A stretch of DNA of 51,871 bases from Nocardia lijiangensis NBRC 108240. Its GTDB lineage: Bacteria > Actinomycetota > Actinomycetes > Mycobacteriales > Mycobacteriaceae. The notes under the pieces were generated by a model. That model was given only the letters and a program-made list of their open reading frames with translations, was not told where the DNA came from and made no database searches. Both the position numbers and the translations under genes were made by a program. Positions 34,501 to 46,500 of the stretch are shown here, piece after piece. The first letter of the stretch is position 1; every line of letters starts with the position of its first letter. The stretch lies in assembly GCF_001613045.1 (NCBI RefSeq), contig NZ_BDBP01000075.1, positions 1-51,871 of the forward strand. Direction: 5' to 3'.

Positions 34501-37500
34501 GGACGGCTGGCCACCGGCTGCCGAACCGACTCCGCATGCGAAAAAGCCTGCCGCAGAAGACGATGACAGCAGTAAGACCGAGGACAGCGAGCTCCGGGCC
34601 GCGTACGAGAAGGCGGTGCAGGACGATCAGCCGGCCCGGGACAACGTCGACAAGCTCATAGCGGACGCCGGCAAGGTCGGTGGGGAGAAGTGGGATGCCT
34701 ACGAGGCCAAGGCTTTCGAACAAGCCGCTGACAAGCGGTACCAGGCGGTCAAGGCGGCGGCCGAGGCACTGAGGGAGCATTACCAAACCCTCGCGGGACC
34801 GGACGGGTCGGGTCCGTTGGCAAAGCTCAGCGGAGCAGACCTGGCGGAGCTGATCAAGAATGGCTCGGAGACGGATTCCCGTGTGGCCCTTATGGAACTG
34901 ATACGCCGGGGTACCGGAGGCGCGGCCGGCGGTCCCGGTGGCAAGGTGTTGCGGCCGACGCAGCTCGCGACGGAAATGCTGCTGGAGCGCGGCCCGGTCG
35001 AGATGGACACCGGTGAGGGCAAGGAGCTGACCGTCATCGCGAGGGCGACGCGTAGCGCCATGAAGAACGACATCATCCACGTGATGACCAGTAGTGATCC
35101 GTTGGTCCTGCACATGCAGCACGAGTTCTTGAATCTTGTCGCCGGTGAGAAACACGGCCTCGATATCGAGGTTCGCCGCATGGATTCCGATGCGCCGTTC
35201 GAGCCACCGCGGGAAGGCAAGAAGCTCATCGTCGTCGGCACGGCGCAGGACTACGGCTTCCGTGTGGTCAAAGAAGCGCAGACGATGATCGACAAGCTGA
35301 AAGCAAGTGGCATGTCGGATGCGCGCGTGGCAGAGCTCAAAGCGGCATTGGAGGAAGCGTCGACGCTGCACAAATACAAGCAGGTGCTCGACGATGCGGC
35401 GGATGAAGTGGGTTCCGATGCTCGTTTCGAGCCGTTCCGGCGGGGTGAGGTGATCATCGATGAGATGGATGATCAATTGGTCGATGTGCAGTCCCAGTAT
35501 GTGCTGACGCCCTTCGCTGCGAAGGATGCCGATTCCGAGAACAACGGATTCGACGAATACAAAAGGCAGGCGGAGGATACCTGGAACAGTTTCCGGGAAG
35601 CCGTGGAAAAGCAGATCCTGCGTCCGGAGCACTTCGGCAAGGATCCGGACCATCGGGGAATATTCGACTCCCGGCTGAGCCCGGAGGGCAAGGCGGAGCT
35701 GGAAGCGCACCTGAACAAAAAGCTCACGGACGAGGAGGAGGCGGAGTACGCCCACGCCGCACAGGCATGGTGGGGGCCCGAGCGTGCTTCCGACTATCAC
35801 GTCAGTGAGAAAGGTGATGGGACACCAGGAAAGATCAAGATCATCTCGTCCGCGACCAACGATCAGTTGCTGGACGACCCGGAGAAGCAGAGTTCCAGCA
35901 GATGGTCTGGATTCGCCAAATATCTGGAACTGAAGGAGGGCCTGGAAGTCGCCTCCGATTCGAAACATTCGATCAGTGTCACCGGTCGTCAGCTCTTCAG
36001 TTATTTCAGCAGGCTCACCGGCACATCGGGCACCCTGCTCACGAGCTCGGAGGGCAACCCGCGCGGTGTCGAGCGCGTCCTGCACGAGGAGCATGAAACC
36101 GGTCCGATAACAAGGGTGGAAAGGTACTTCAAATCGCAGTTGGAACTCGGTGATGCCAAGTATTTCGGCAGTAAGGACGAAAAGTTCTCGGCCATGGCCG
36201 ACGATATCCTCGACACGGCATTCGTGGAGCGCGATGGGCAATGGCGGCAGGAGGGGCGCCCGCAGCTCGTCGTCGCCATGGACAACGTCGATGTCGCGCG
36301 GTTGGCCCAGGCGTTGCGAGATGCGGCCGGCGCACGCAATCTCGAGGTCGCCTTCGACACGATCGATGTCGCTTGGGTAGACCGGCACAACGACAAGGGC
36401 CTGGCGTATCGGAACCTGACCGAGCTCACCGATGCCGCCGGTGGGCTGGGCAAGATCCTGATCGGCAACAAGCTCCTCGGCCGCGGAACCGACATCACCC
36501 CGGTCAAGGCCGCTATCGAGAACGGCGGACTCCAGGTCAAGATCAGCGGCGGCCCGGCCTATTCGGAACGAGTGAACCATCAGGTCGAGAACCGCACCGC
36601 ACGCAGCGGCGATCCGACCAAGGGCTGGGAAGACGGCGGCACACCGGGTGAGGCCCGGCACTACATCTCACCCGAGGACTTCCGCAGCCGGGCGCCGCAC
36701 AAGAACGTCAAGGTGATCGTCACGAGGTATGAGCAGGCGTCGGCCGAGTACAAAGACGCCTCCGAGGCACATAAGAGAGATCAATCGACAGAAAACAAGG
36801 CGAAGCTCGACAACGCGGGGAGCGAGCTGAAGGCGGCCGAGGACCAACTGCGCAACATCGCGACTCCACAACAGAAGGCCGCGGTCGAACAGCACATTCT
36901 GAGTTCGCGGAATCCGGGCGTCTACTCGGCGAACGCGCCTCCGCTCACCGGCAGTACGTCGCAACCCGACTCGCCGCCGCCGATACCGACTCCCCGAGCC
37001 TCCGCAAGCTCGGATTCCACTGAGCGCGCCGCCGATTCGTCGAACGAGGCGGCCGCACCGCCGACGACACCGAGGGCGAGGACGTACCCGAGTTGGGATG
37101 ACGAGCGCATCTCGCGGCTCCTCGGGGAGAATCCGACGCCATTGACCGCACGGGCTTTCGGCAAGAGCAGCTCGGTGCAGGCCGCCGTGATGGTGTTGGG
37201 AGACGAGGAGCAGGCTCGCTTCATCTGGACCCCAGGTGACGGTGTGCTGGATCTCGCGGGCGCAGGCGCCGCAGCCGAATGGTCGTCCGGCACCCTCGAC
37301 GATCTGACCCGTCTCTTCGAGCAGGAGGGGATGACCCGGGCGCTGTTCACGGACCGAATCCCGGAATCGTCGTCGTCACCCGACAGCCGAACTCGCGCCG
37401 CCGCATCGGATCACACCGAGCCGGCACGCCACGGAGCAGGGCCGGTGAACGACTCGGCCAACCCGGGGCATCCGTCGTCGGCCGGCCGGGCCGGCGCCGT

Positions 37501-40500
37501 GGCATACGGATTCACCACCCCGAGCGACCCGGTGCAGGCATCGCGACGGATCGACTCGACCAGCAAGGCCGGTGATCGGTCACCTTCGGCGAACCCGGCC
37601 GTCGGCACACGCACCGCACCGAACCGTGCCCTCCTCGACATCGAATTCGCTGCCCGCTGGTTGCTTTCCGACCGTGCGGACGATTCGCTCGACGCGACCG
37701 AGTGGAAGGAGATGGTCGAACACTACGGGTCGGGTTCGGTCGACGATCGGATGAGTTCGCTGGCTCGACTGATGGGTGTGCCGGACGAACAGCCGTTCAC
37801 GGCGGACACCATGCCCTCGGACTGGAATGCCGTTGTTCGACCGGGCGTGCGGTTGGTGTACCGGGCTGCCGATGGCCACGTGACTGCGATATCGGTCGGC
37901 ACGAACGAAGTGCTGTGGTACGACCCGACGACCGGAGATGTCCCGGACGCCATGGGATTTCACATGGCCGTCCGCCTTCTCGAGGAGAACGGTCCCACTC
38001 ATCTCGTGGTCGATTCCCGGCACGCTTCCGTGACCGATGATCACCTCAGCCAGCGCGATCAGCCGATCCGGCAGGCACTCGGCGCGGACGACATGACTTC
38101 GGTGCCCCAGCCCATGCCACCGGATTGGCTGCCGGTGCCCGGTGTCACCGACCCGTTGTGTACGGCGCTCGCGGTAACTTTCAACCTCGGCAACTCGCCC
38201 GCCCTGCGTATCGCGGTCGCTCGTCGGCTCGAGGAGAATTTCCAGTACTACCGTCAAAGGTTCATCCCCGAACAGCTGAACGTTTCGTGGGCGCACGAGA
38301 GCTCCCGCCGGCAGACCTACGACGCGACCTACTCGGCCGACCCGGCGGGAATCCCGCTGGAGGAACAAGGAATTCGACAGAACTACGACAACTGGTACTG
38401 GCAGCAGGTCGACGACAGATTGCATCGGGCGATCGTGAATCTGCGGGATTTCCGGATCGATTTCGACTCGCGTCATGTGCCCGAGGGTGGCCTCACGAAG
38501 CAGGAACTGCTGACCCTGGCGGGTGCGCTGTTTCGTGCGAATCTCATTCTGCACGAGCCGAATCGGGCGGCCATCAGCTCGTTGGAGGACCACTATTACA
38601 ACCCGACCCTGCAGCTGCGGCAGTCGCCGAGCGGTCACTACGAAATCGGACTGAACGCCGACGGTTCGCTCTGGGCAGCGGTGCACCCGATCGAACCAGC
38701 GGCGGCACCGATACCGGGGGCGATACTGCCTGAGCAGATTCCGCCCGCGTTCGATCGTGTGCTGGCGTCCCGGCAAGTACCGCTGCTCGACGGTGCGGTC
38801 CTGGGCAGGCACTACACCGGTGAGAACCGGCCACTGCGCTACCTGACGACGCTCGACCTGGATGAGTCGACTGTGATCGACCGCAGCAGGCTCGAGATCA
38901 GATCGGGGATGGTCAACACACCGACCCATTACATGACCCCAGAGGAACGTGAACAGCATCGGCTGTTCGTTGGCCCGGACGGCAGGTTGTATCAAGCGCG
39001 CGACGGTGCTCCGTTCCGTACTGCGGGCTCGAAGTTCGTCATGGACGAGTTCGGCAATCTGTACTCGGGTGAAACGTCGGTAGTGAGTTTCCACTCCTCG
39101 TTTCTCGGGGGGCGAACGGTCACCGCCGCCGGCTATCTCGTAGTCGATGATGGCCGGGTCCGGGTGATGACCGACCACAGCGGGCATTACCACCCCAACC
39201 CGCAGGTGAACGACTATGCCTTCGATCTCCTTCGCCGCCAGGGTCTCGTGCCCGCGAGCAATTTTCAGCGCAAGGAATACGACCCCACCATCCCGCCCAC
39301 GGGCCTGCTGGGTCCTGTCCGCGAACGCGTCGGCGAACTGGAACGGCAAACCGCCGAGACCGCCAGGTTGCGGCGGTGGCTGCACGCGCGTGATCGGGTG
39401 TTGCGCGGCCGGGAGCAGAGCCCGGATAACGGGCAGGTGCGCCAGCAGTTGCGGGCGGAACGCCGCCGACTGGCCGAGCAGCAGAAGGATCTCGGCAACT
39501 GGGACCAGTTGCTCACGACCGGGCAGGTACGCCCGTCCCATCGGCTGGATCTGTGGGCACACCCGGATCCGGTCGATGAGAACGACCGGATCGTGCCGCC
39601 CGGCTTCCCGGCCGAAGTCGGTGCCGACGGCACCGCGCCGATGCGTCCTGACCAGGCCCAGAAGCTGGCGACCTGGTGGAACGAGCACGGTCGCCAGTGG
39701 TGGAGCAGTCTGCATTTCGCCGATCTGTCGCCGGAATACCAGCGCCGACTGACCATCGATTTCCCCCGCTTGCGCAATTCCGACGAGATTCCCCTCGCCG
39801 TTCGCAATGCACTCAACCGGGCATACCTGGAAGCGGAATTGCGGACGTCGGCCACAGACTCCGCATCACCGCGCGGGCAGTACGCGATGGGTACGTTGAT
39901 CAAGCTGGCCGACGCGGAACTCGAGGCCCGGCTCGACGCCATCCGAGCGGGAACGGCCGCTGCGCCGGTGCATATGCTGAAATTCGATCCGGACGAATTC
40001 AGCGATTCGGTCTTCCACGTCGAGGCGATACCGCTCGCGAACGAGGCGCAGCCGGTGCCGGCCGACGTTCGCGAAGGCGCGTCCGCAACCGATGTGCCGG
40101 TGCAGGCGGCGGCCGGGCAGCAGGCCACGCCCGGGCGGCGAACCCGTGATGTGGTCGGCGATTTCGTCGGCATGGCGCTGCGGCGGCGTCGTCCGGCGAC
40201 GAGCCCGACAGCCATCCAGCCGACCGGATGGTGGCGCGGACACAGCGGGCGGGCCAGGGAATTCCTGCGGCGCTTCGGACGGAATGAGGCTGTCCGCGTT
40301 GGCAACCCGAGCGTCGCCGAGTACCGAGTGCCCACCCCGGTGAGCGAGCGGTCACAGTCCCGGCCCGAGCAGGCCGGTGGGTCCGTCTTCCGAGGCGGCG
40401 TGGACGAGGCGGAAGTAGCGGGAACGCTGAATCCGGTGGTCGAGGGGGTTTCCGCGCCGGAGGGTGGGGTGTGGAAGTCGATGCCGGGTGAGGGGAATTG

Positions 40501-43500
40501 TTTGTTCCATGCCCTGGCGGAGCTGCTGCCCCGGGATCATCGGGGCGATCCGATTACGCACGAGGAGTTGCGGCCGCAGGTTGTGGAGGCGCTGTATCAG
40601 CGGGCGGCCGGTGAATGGGATGGTTTCTTCGACGGTTTCATGAACGGCGAGCCGGAACAGCGGCGGCGGAGCGAGTTCCAGCGGCAGTTGGAGGATCTGC
40701 TGCTGGATGGGCGGTTCCGGGATGACGCGGCCGAGCTCTTCTTGCCGTATGCGGTGCGGCAGCTCGGGTTGAATGTGGACATTGCTCGCCCGAGTGGCGT
40801 GACCACACCTCTACGTCATGGCCTGAATGGGCCGGTGTACACGTTGTTGCGGGCGACCGGTGACGGTGATGGGCACTACCACGTCGCGGTCGACGGCAAC
40901 GGTGTAGTGCTGGGCGAGCCGGATCCTGGGCATGTCGATACCGACGGCGTTCGCCGGTTCGATACCAACGAAGACGGCGGCGCGTACCGTGCGGGCGGGC
41001 AGAGTCAGTCCACTGGCCGGACCGCCGCATCGGCGAACGGTGGGCCCGAGACCGAGCGGACGATCGGCAGCGTGCGCGAGCGGGCTCGGCGTCTGCTGCA
41101 GCGGCATCGGTCCGAGGTCGATCCGAACGACACCCAGCGTGACCAGTTGCAGGGGTCGGGCTGGGATATCGCGCCGCAAGCGCGGCCCGAAAGCATGCGC
41201 AACGCCTTGGCCCGCGCGCTGAGCCAGCCGTTCTTCTATGCCGTCGACGGGGCCAACAGCTGGTTGCCTCCGATGCGGCAGCACGAGTTCGCCGAGTACT
41301 TGGCGCGGTTGCGCGCCGCCCGTCCGGATGCGGGAGCGCTGGACCGGTTCGCATCGCTGCTCGGCGTGACCGTTCGTGTGCTCACCCACCAGGGCACTGT
41401 GTCAGAGCACGGCGACATCGATCCGGCGATCTCACGGCGGGTGGTCACGATCGTCGAGGTCGGCGAGGGACGCTATGTGCCCGCGCGGCAGGGCGCTCGT
41501 CCGACCTACCTCCAGAGTCACGGACACAGGCTGGCGGAGTCCGGCCCGCCGCCGGAATACGGCACCCGGGTACTGCCGGTCCCTGAGCAGACCCGTGAGG
41601 TGTATCTCTACCGCGCTGCCGATGATCGGTTGACGATCGGCCCCGAGATACCGGAGAACACAGAGGTTTTGGCTCGATCGGGTCCGGCGCAGTCGTTGTC
41701 CTGGCTGATCGGCGGTGAATCGGTCGTCTCGAACTTCGCCGAGATGAACGACGCGCAATGGGATGGCCTGATCGAGTTGATGCTCGAGCAGCACGCGGCT
41801 GAGCTGACCCCCGAGGGGCATGTGGCAGCCGATCGTTTCGACCGCTGGGCGACCTTCGCTGTGGGAATGCTGGGTCGGCAGGGTTTCCGGGATCTCGCGG
41901 TGGTCCGGCTGCCTCAGGAACTCTCGCCGGAGTTTCTGACCGATCGGATCAGGGCTGACCGGCGGTTGTGGATCGCGGGCGGCGGCAATGCGATTGCGGC
42001 GATCGCATCCTGGCGCGGGGATGAGCTTCGGTTCTCCGTCTTCGACCCACGCGAGTCCCGCACTCCGATGCAGATGTCCTCGGCGGAGGTCATACAGCAC
42101 CTTGCAGGCCGCGGCTTCGACAGCGTGGTCGCGGCGCCATTCGAGCCGGAGCATGTTCTGCTCACCGAGCAGCAGCGAAATCTCCTGCGGGACACCGAGT
42201 TCCGGTTGATTGACGCGCCCGCCGTTCCTCTCATCGACGAAGAGCTGCTGGCGGCGACGATAGACGGACGATCCACCATTCATGTACTCGAGCGCGACGG
42301 CCTGATCAGGGTTTACGCCCGCAACGAGGTTATGTGGACTTCGGTCGAGGCCGGTGGCTTCGACTTCCCCGAGACGATCTACGTGGAATCGGACCGGCCC
42401 GATCAATATCTGCGGACGCAGCGCATCGACGTCGACCAGTTGCCGATAGCCGATCCGGCGCACGTACCCGCGAACGACGGTGCTCGTGACGACCGGTTGA
42501 TGGAGGTCGCCACCCTCGATGGTGCGCGGCGGAAGGTGTGGTTGGTTCAGCCGCGGGAGCGGGCGAACGAGTTGTACCTGTATCGCGATGGCGACCGGGG
42601 GTTGACGGTTGCGGCGCAGGTGCCGGCGGGATCGGAGATCCTGGCCCGGTCGAGCGACACCTGGGCGCTGGCCTCGCTGATCGGCCACCGCCATCTCATC
42701 GGGCCCTTCGACCGTCTGGGAGAACGGCAGTCCGCGCTGATCGGCCTGATGGTCGATCAACACACTGCCCCGCACAGTGTCGCCGGGCGGACAGCGGTCG
42801 CCCGCAGCTTCATGGACCGTGCGGGCTATCGGACCGAGACCGAGTTCAGGACGCGGCAAGCGTTCCTGACCGCACTCGAGGCGGGACATTTCGACGGTGT
42901 CCGCCAGCTGTGGATCGCCCGCGGCGGGCATGCTGTCACGGCAGTCATCAGTAACCGCAGTCGGACGTTCCATGTCTTCCACCACGACTCCCCGGACTCC
43001 AGCGCCGCCCCTGACAGTCCCCGCGAGATGACCCGCGGGGACTTCGTAACGTTCCTCGCGACAACCGAGTTGTACCGCGTCCTGGTGGCGGAGTCACGGC
43101 TGTCCCCCGTGCAGCATTCGATCCTGTCGGATGCGGGGTTGCTGCTCACCGGCGCCGCGGACGGCGCAGGATTGGCCGTGCCCCACAGTCGAATTCGGGA
43201 ATTGGCGGCGGCGGGGTTCCAGGTCCGGGTTATCGGCCGGAGCGGAATCGTCGACAACCACGCGGCGGGCAGTATTCTGCAGGGCCGAATCCCCGCCGGA
43301 CATGCCCTGAACTACCGAGACGGCGATGTCGTGCTGGTGATGCTGGCGACCGGCAACTATCTGCTCGCTCACCCGCCATCCGGCCTGCCGCCTGCCTATG
43401 ACACCGATCGAGGTGGCCTCTTACCCGGCATCTTGCCACCCGTGGAGGTGCCTCGGCACGATGCCGAGACGACACTCACGGTGTCGGTGTCCATGTTGGA

Positions 43501-46500
43501 CGAATCGCCGTCACAGGTGCGGGTCAGCTGGTCGCAGCAACGGCCGTACGCGCAGGCGTTTCTGTACGTCGCGAGCGATTCGCCGTTCGTAGTCGCACCC
43601 GAGGTCCCTGCGGACGCCGACCCAGTCGCCGCATCCGACAACGTGCTCACGCTGACCTGGCTGACCGATCAGGGCCTGCGTCCTTTTGTTCCGGGCTTCT
43701 TCCAGCAGGACAGTCGATCCCAGGCCGCACTCATCCGGTTGATGTACGCCCAGTGGGAGGCGGGCGAGGATCAAGTGCGATTCGCGACCGAACACCTCGC
43801 TCAGGCAGGGTTCCCGATCCTTGCCGTACATCAGTCACGCAGGAGGTTCTGGGCCGGTGTGGTGTCCGTCGCGGAACGCAGGCGGTACTGGATCAGCAAC
43901 GGCGACCACGTGATCGGTGCGATCGGCGGCAGGCGCCACGACGGGCGTGTCGAGTTCAACGTGTACGACTCCCGCACACCCGGGTGGGGGACCGTGATGG
44001 ACAGCACCACCTTCGACAGATATCTCGCGGAGGAAGGATTCGATACCTTCATCGCGGCATCACTGCGGCCCACACCGTGGCCCGCGGAATCGACCGGACC
44101 GCAGCGACGGGTGCTGGACCAGCTCGGGCTGCTCGCGTCGGAGCCGCGCAGTGGGAGCTCTGCCCAGCTCCAGGCGGTTCGGCGGGCCGCTGCCGCGGAT
44201 CCGGAGTTCCCCGCGCGGATTCGGGGCGTGCTCGACCGCCTGAACGGGCGTATCGCGGCTCGCTGGGACTCAGCGGAGTTGGCTCAGCGGACCGGAATAC
44301 GTTTGCGGGCCGTCCATCCAGACGGAAGCTCGACCATCGATGGCGAGTCCGGGCCGGAGGTGACCGTGTTGATCGGGTGGGACCGGTCGCTGCGGGCCGC
44401 GGTCCCCGCGCTGGGTTCCGAGGCGCTGACGAACTACGTGCGCGCAATGGGTTTGCGCGTTGTCGATGTGCCTGCCGACGAGGATGGGTTCTTCCGGGCG
44501 GCTGTGCACGCGGGTGGTCTGCTGCTGAGTCACGGAGCGGAGCGCGACGATGCGACTGCTGCCGAACTGCTGCGTGATCGGCTGGCACAACAGTTCGCCG
44601 GGGGGTCCCAACGCTTCGACATCCTCAGCGTCGCTGAGGATTTGCGGACTCGCGGCAGCTGGGCCGAGCCGATGGCGGAAATCGCGCCGCAGTTGCTCGC
44701 CGATGTTTCCGGTGCCTCCGTGCGGGTGGCGTCTGACGGTGCGGCGGAGGGCGTACGCGAGCAGTGGTTCTTCCCGCAACAGTCGACGGCGGACACTCCG
44801 ACCATCACCCTGCTCCACCATGGCGGGAGCGCCTACCAGGCGACCGTTCCGGAGTTCGCGCACCGGCCGCCCGCGGCGACTGTGCCGCCATCGGAACGCA
44901 CACTGACGCCGACACAGGAGAGTTACCTCGCGCAGTGGTCCTACCGGCTCGATCCCAGCGATGCGGGCAGTCGCACCGTGGCGGGCGCCGTCATCCGGGC
45001 GCTCGGCGCTCGGGTGCACGAGTGGTACCGCGATGAGCAGACACTCATCGAATATCTTTGGCGCCAGCGGCCACTGCAGCTGCTGCCCTTCGAGCGCGAC
45101 GACCTCGGCGCCGCGGAGCTCATTCGCCTCGACGCCGATCTGGTCCAGCGGAGTATGGGCGTGCAGGTGACGATCGTCGACAGCGATAGCGTGCACACCA
45201 CGAGCTCGGACGAACAATCCTCGGCGCCGCAGCGGGTGGTGCTGGCCCGCACCGTCGACCATCGACTGATCGTGGCCGACGAGATCACCGATCCGGTGCC
45301 GGAGTGGGTTCCCAGGGTGGTCGCCCCGACGGAGCCCGCCTATCCGACCGAGCAGCAGTTGGCCGTGCTCGACGAGGGTACGACGGTGTCGGATCCCCTG
45401 CCGTTTCTTCCGATGCGTGCGGCGATACTGCGTGCGGCATCCCCGGATGGCGCGGTTTCACCGGAGTTCTTGCGGGCGTTGGCAAATGAGTTCGCTCTCC
45501 CGGCGGGTGAGGACCAGTCGCAGTGGTTCGCGCGGCGGACCGACCCCGCGGCCTTCGCGCAATGGGCCGGCATCCGGGTGCGGGTGATCGCGGAGGATGG
45601 GAGTGAGCGCACCCATGGGCCGGAGGGCCTGACGCGGCTTACGGTGCTTGCGGGCCGAGGCGGCATCGTGCGCGTGGCGTTGCCGACGCGGCTGAGCGAC
45701 GCGCAGTCGAACTTCGTGGCGGACCGGCAGATGTTCGCGATCGATGTGTCCAACGACGGCGATTGCTTCTTCCAGGCCGCCATCCAGGCGGGCGGGGGAT
45801 GGTTGAGCCGCACCGTGGGATACGAGGGTGTCGACGCCGTCGACCAGTTGCGCGATCGGCTGTCGCGCAGGCTGCACTACGGTATCGACCGGTATCGCTC
45901 GTTCCTCACCGCGCCCACCGAGCAGCACATCTCGGAATTGGTAGCGGGCTTGAGCACTCGCGGACACTGGGCTTCCGAGGCGGGTGATCTGGCTCCGCGA
46001 CTGCTCGCCGACTCGACCGGTGCGGTGGTGGTCGTGGTACCGGAGACCGGACAGCCTCAGGAATTCGTTCCGGAGAATCGTGACCCGGCGGCGCCGATCA
46101 TCCACCTGATGCGGGTGGACGGTAACCACTACCAATACGCTGCCGTGCCGAACGCCCGAGCGAGTGTGCCCGGTAGTCCGTCGTTGACCGCTGGCGCGGA
46201 CGAGTCGACGGTAGCGGGCGCGGTGAACGTGCAGGTCGAGGGTGTCTGGGCGCCCGTAGGCGGGGCATGGAAGTCGATGCCGGGGGAGGGCAACTGTCTG
46301 TTCCATGCCCTGGCGGAGTTGCTGAGTACGAATGATCGTGCCCTGCACGAGGATTTGCGTGCCGAGGTGGTGGCGGGGTTGCGTGCGAAGGCGGCTCGCG
46401 AATGGGATGACTCGTTCGGCGACTTCCTGCCGGGGGTCCATGAGGACATCCGGCAGGAAGTGTTCCAGCGGCAGTTGGACACCTTGCTGGAGGGCGGGAG

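Noticed and set aside
32291..36661. A 1456-residue reading frame on the minus strand
   Set aside because: It lies opposite the giant plus-strand gene. It is Arg/His-rich, as usual for the antisense of GC-rich actinobacterial genes, and shows no domain, while the plus strand has SecA-like and IQM-like motifs there.
37580..39715. A 711-residue minus-strand reading frame
   Set aside because: Antisense shadow of the giant gene; the plus strand carries OTU- and IQM-like motifs here.
42900..43400. A separate gene start within the giant gene (internal domain translated alone)
   Set aside because: No ribosome site or promoter was convincing and the frame is continuous on both sides.
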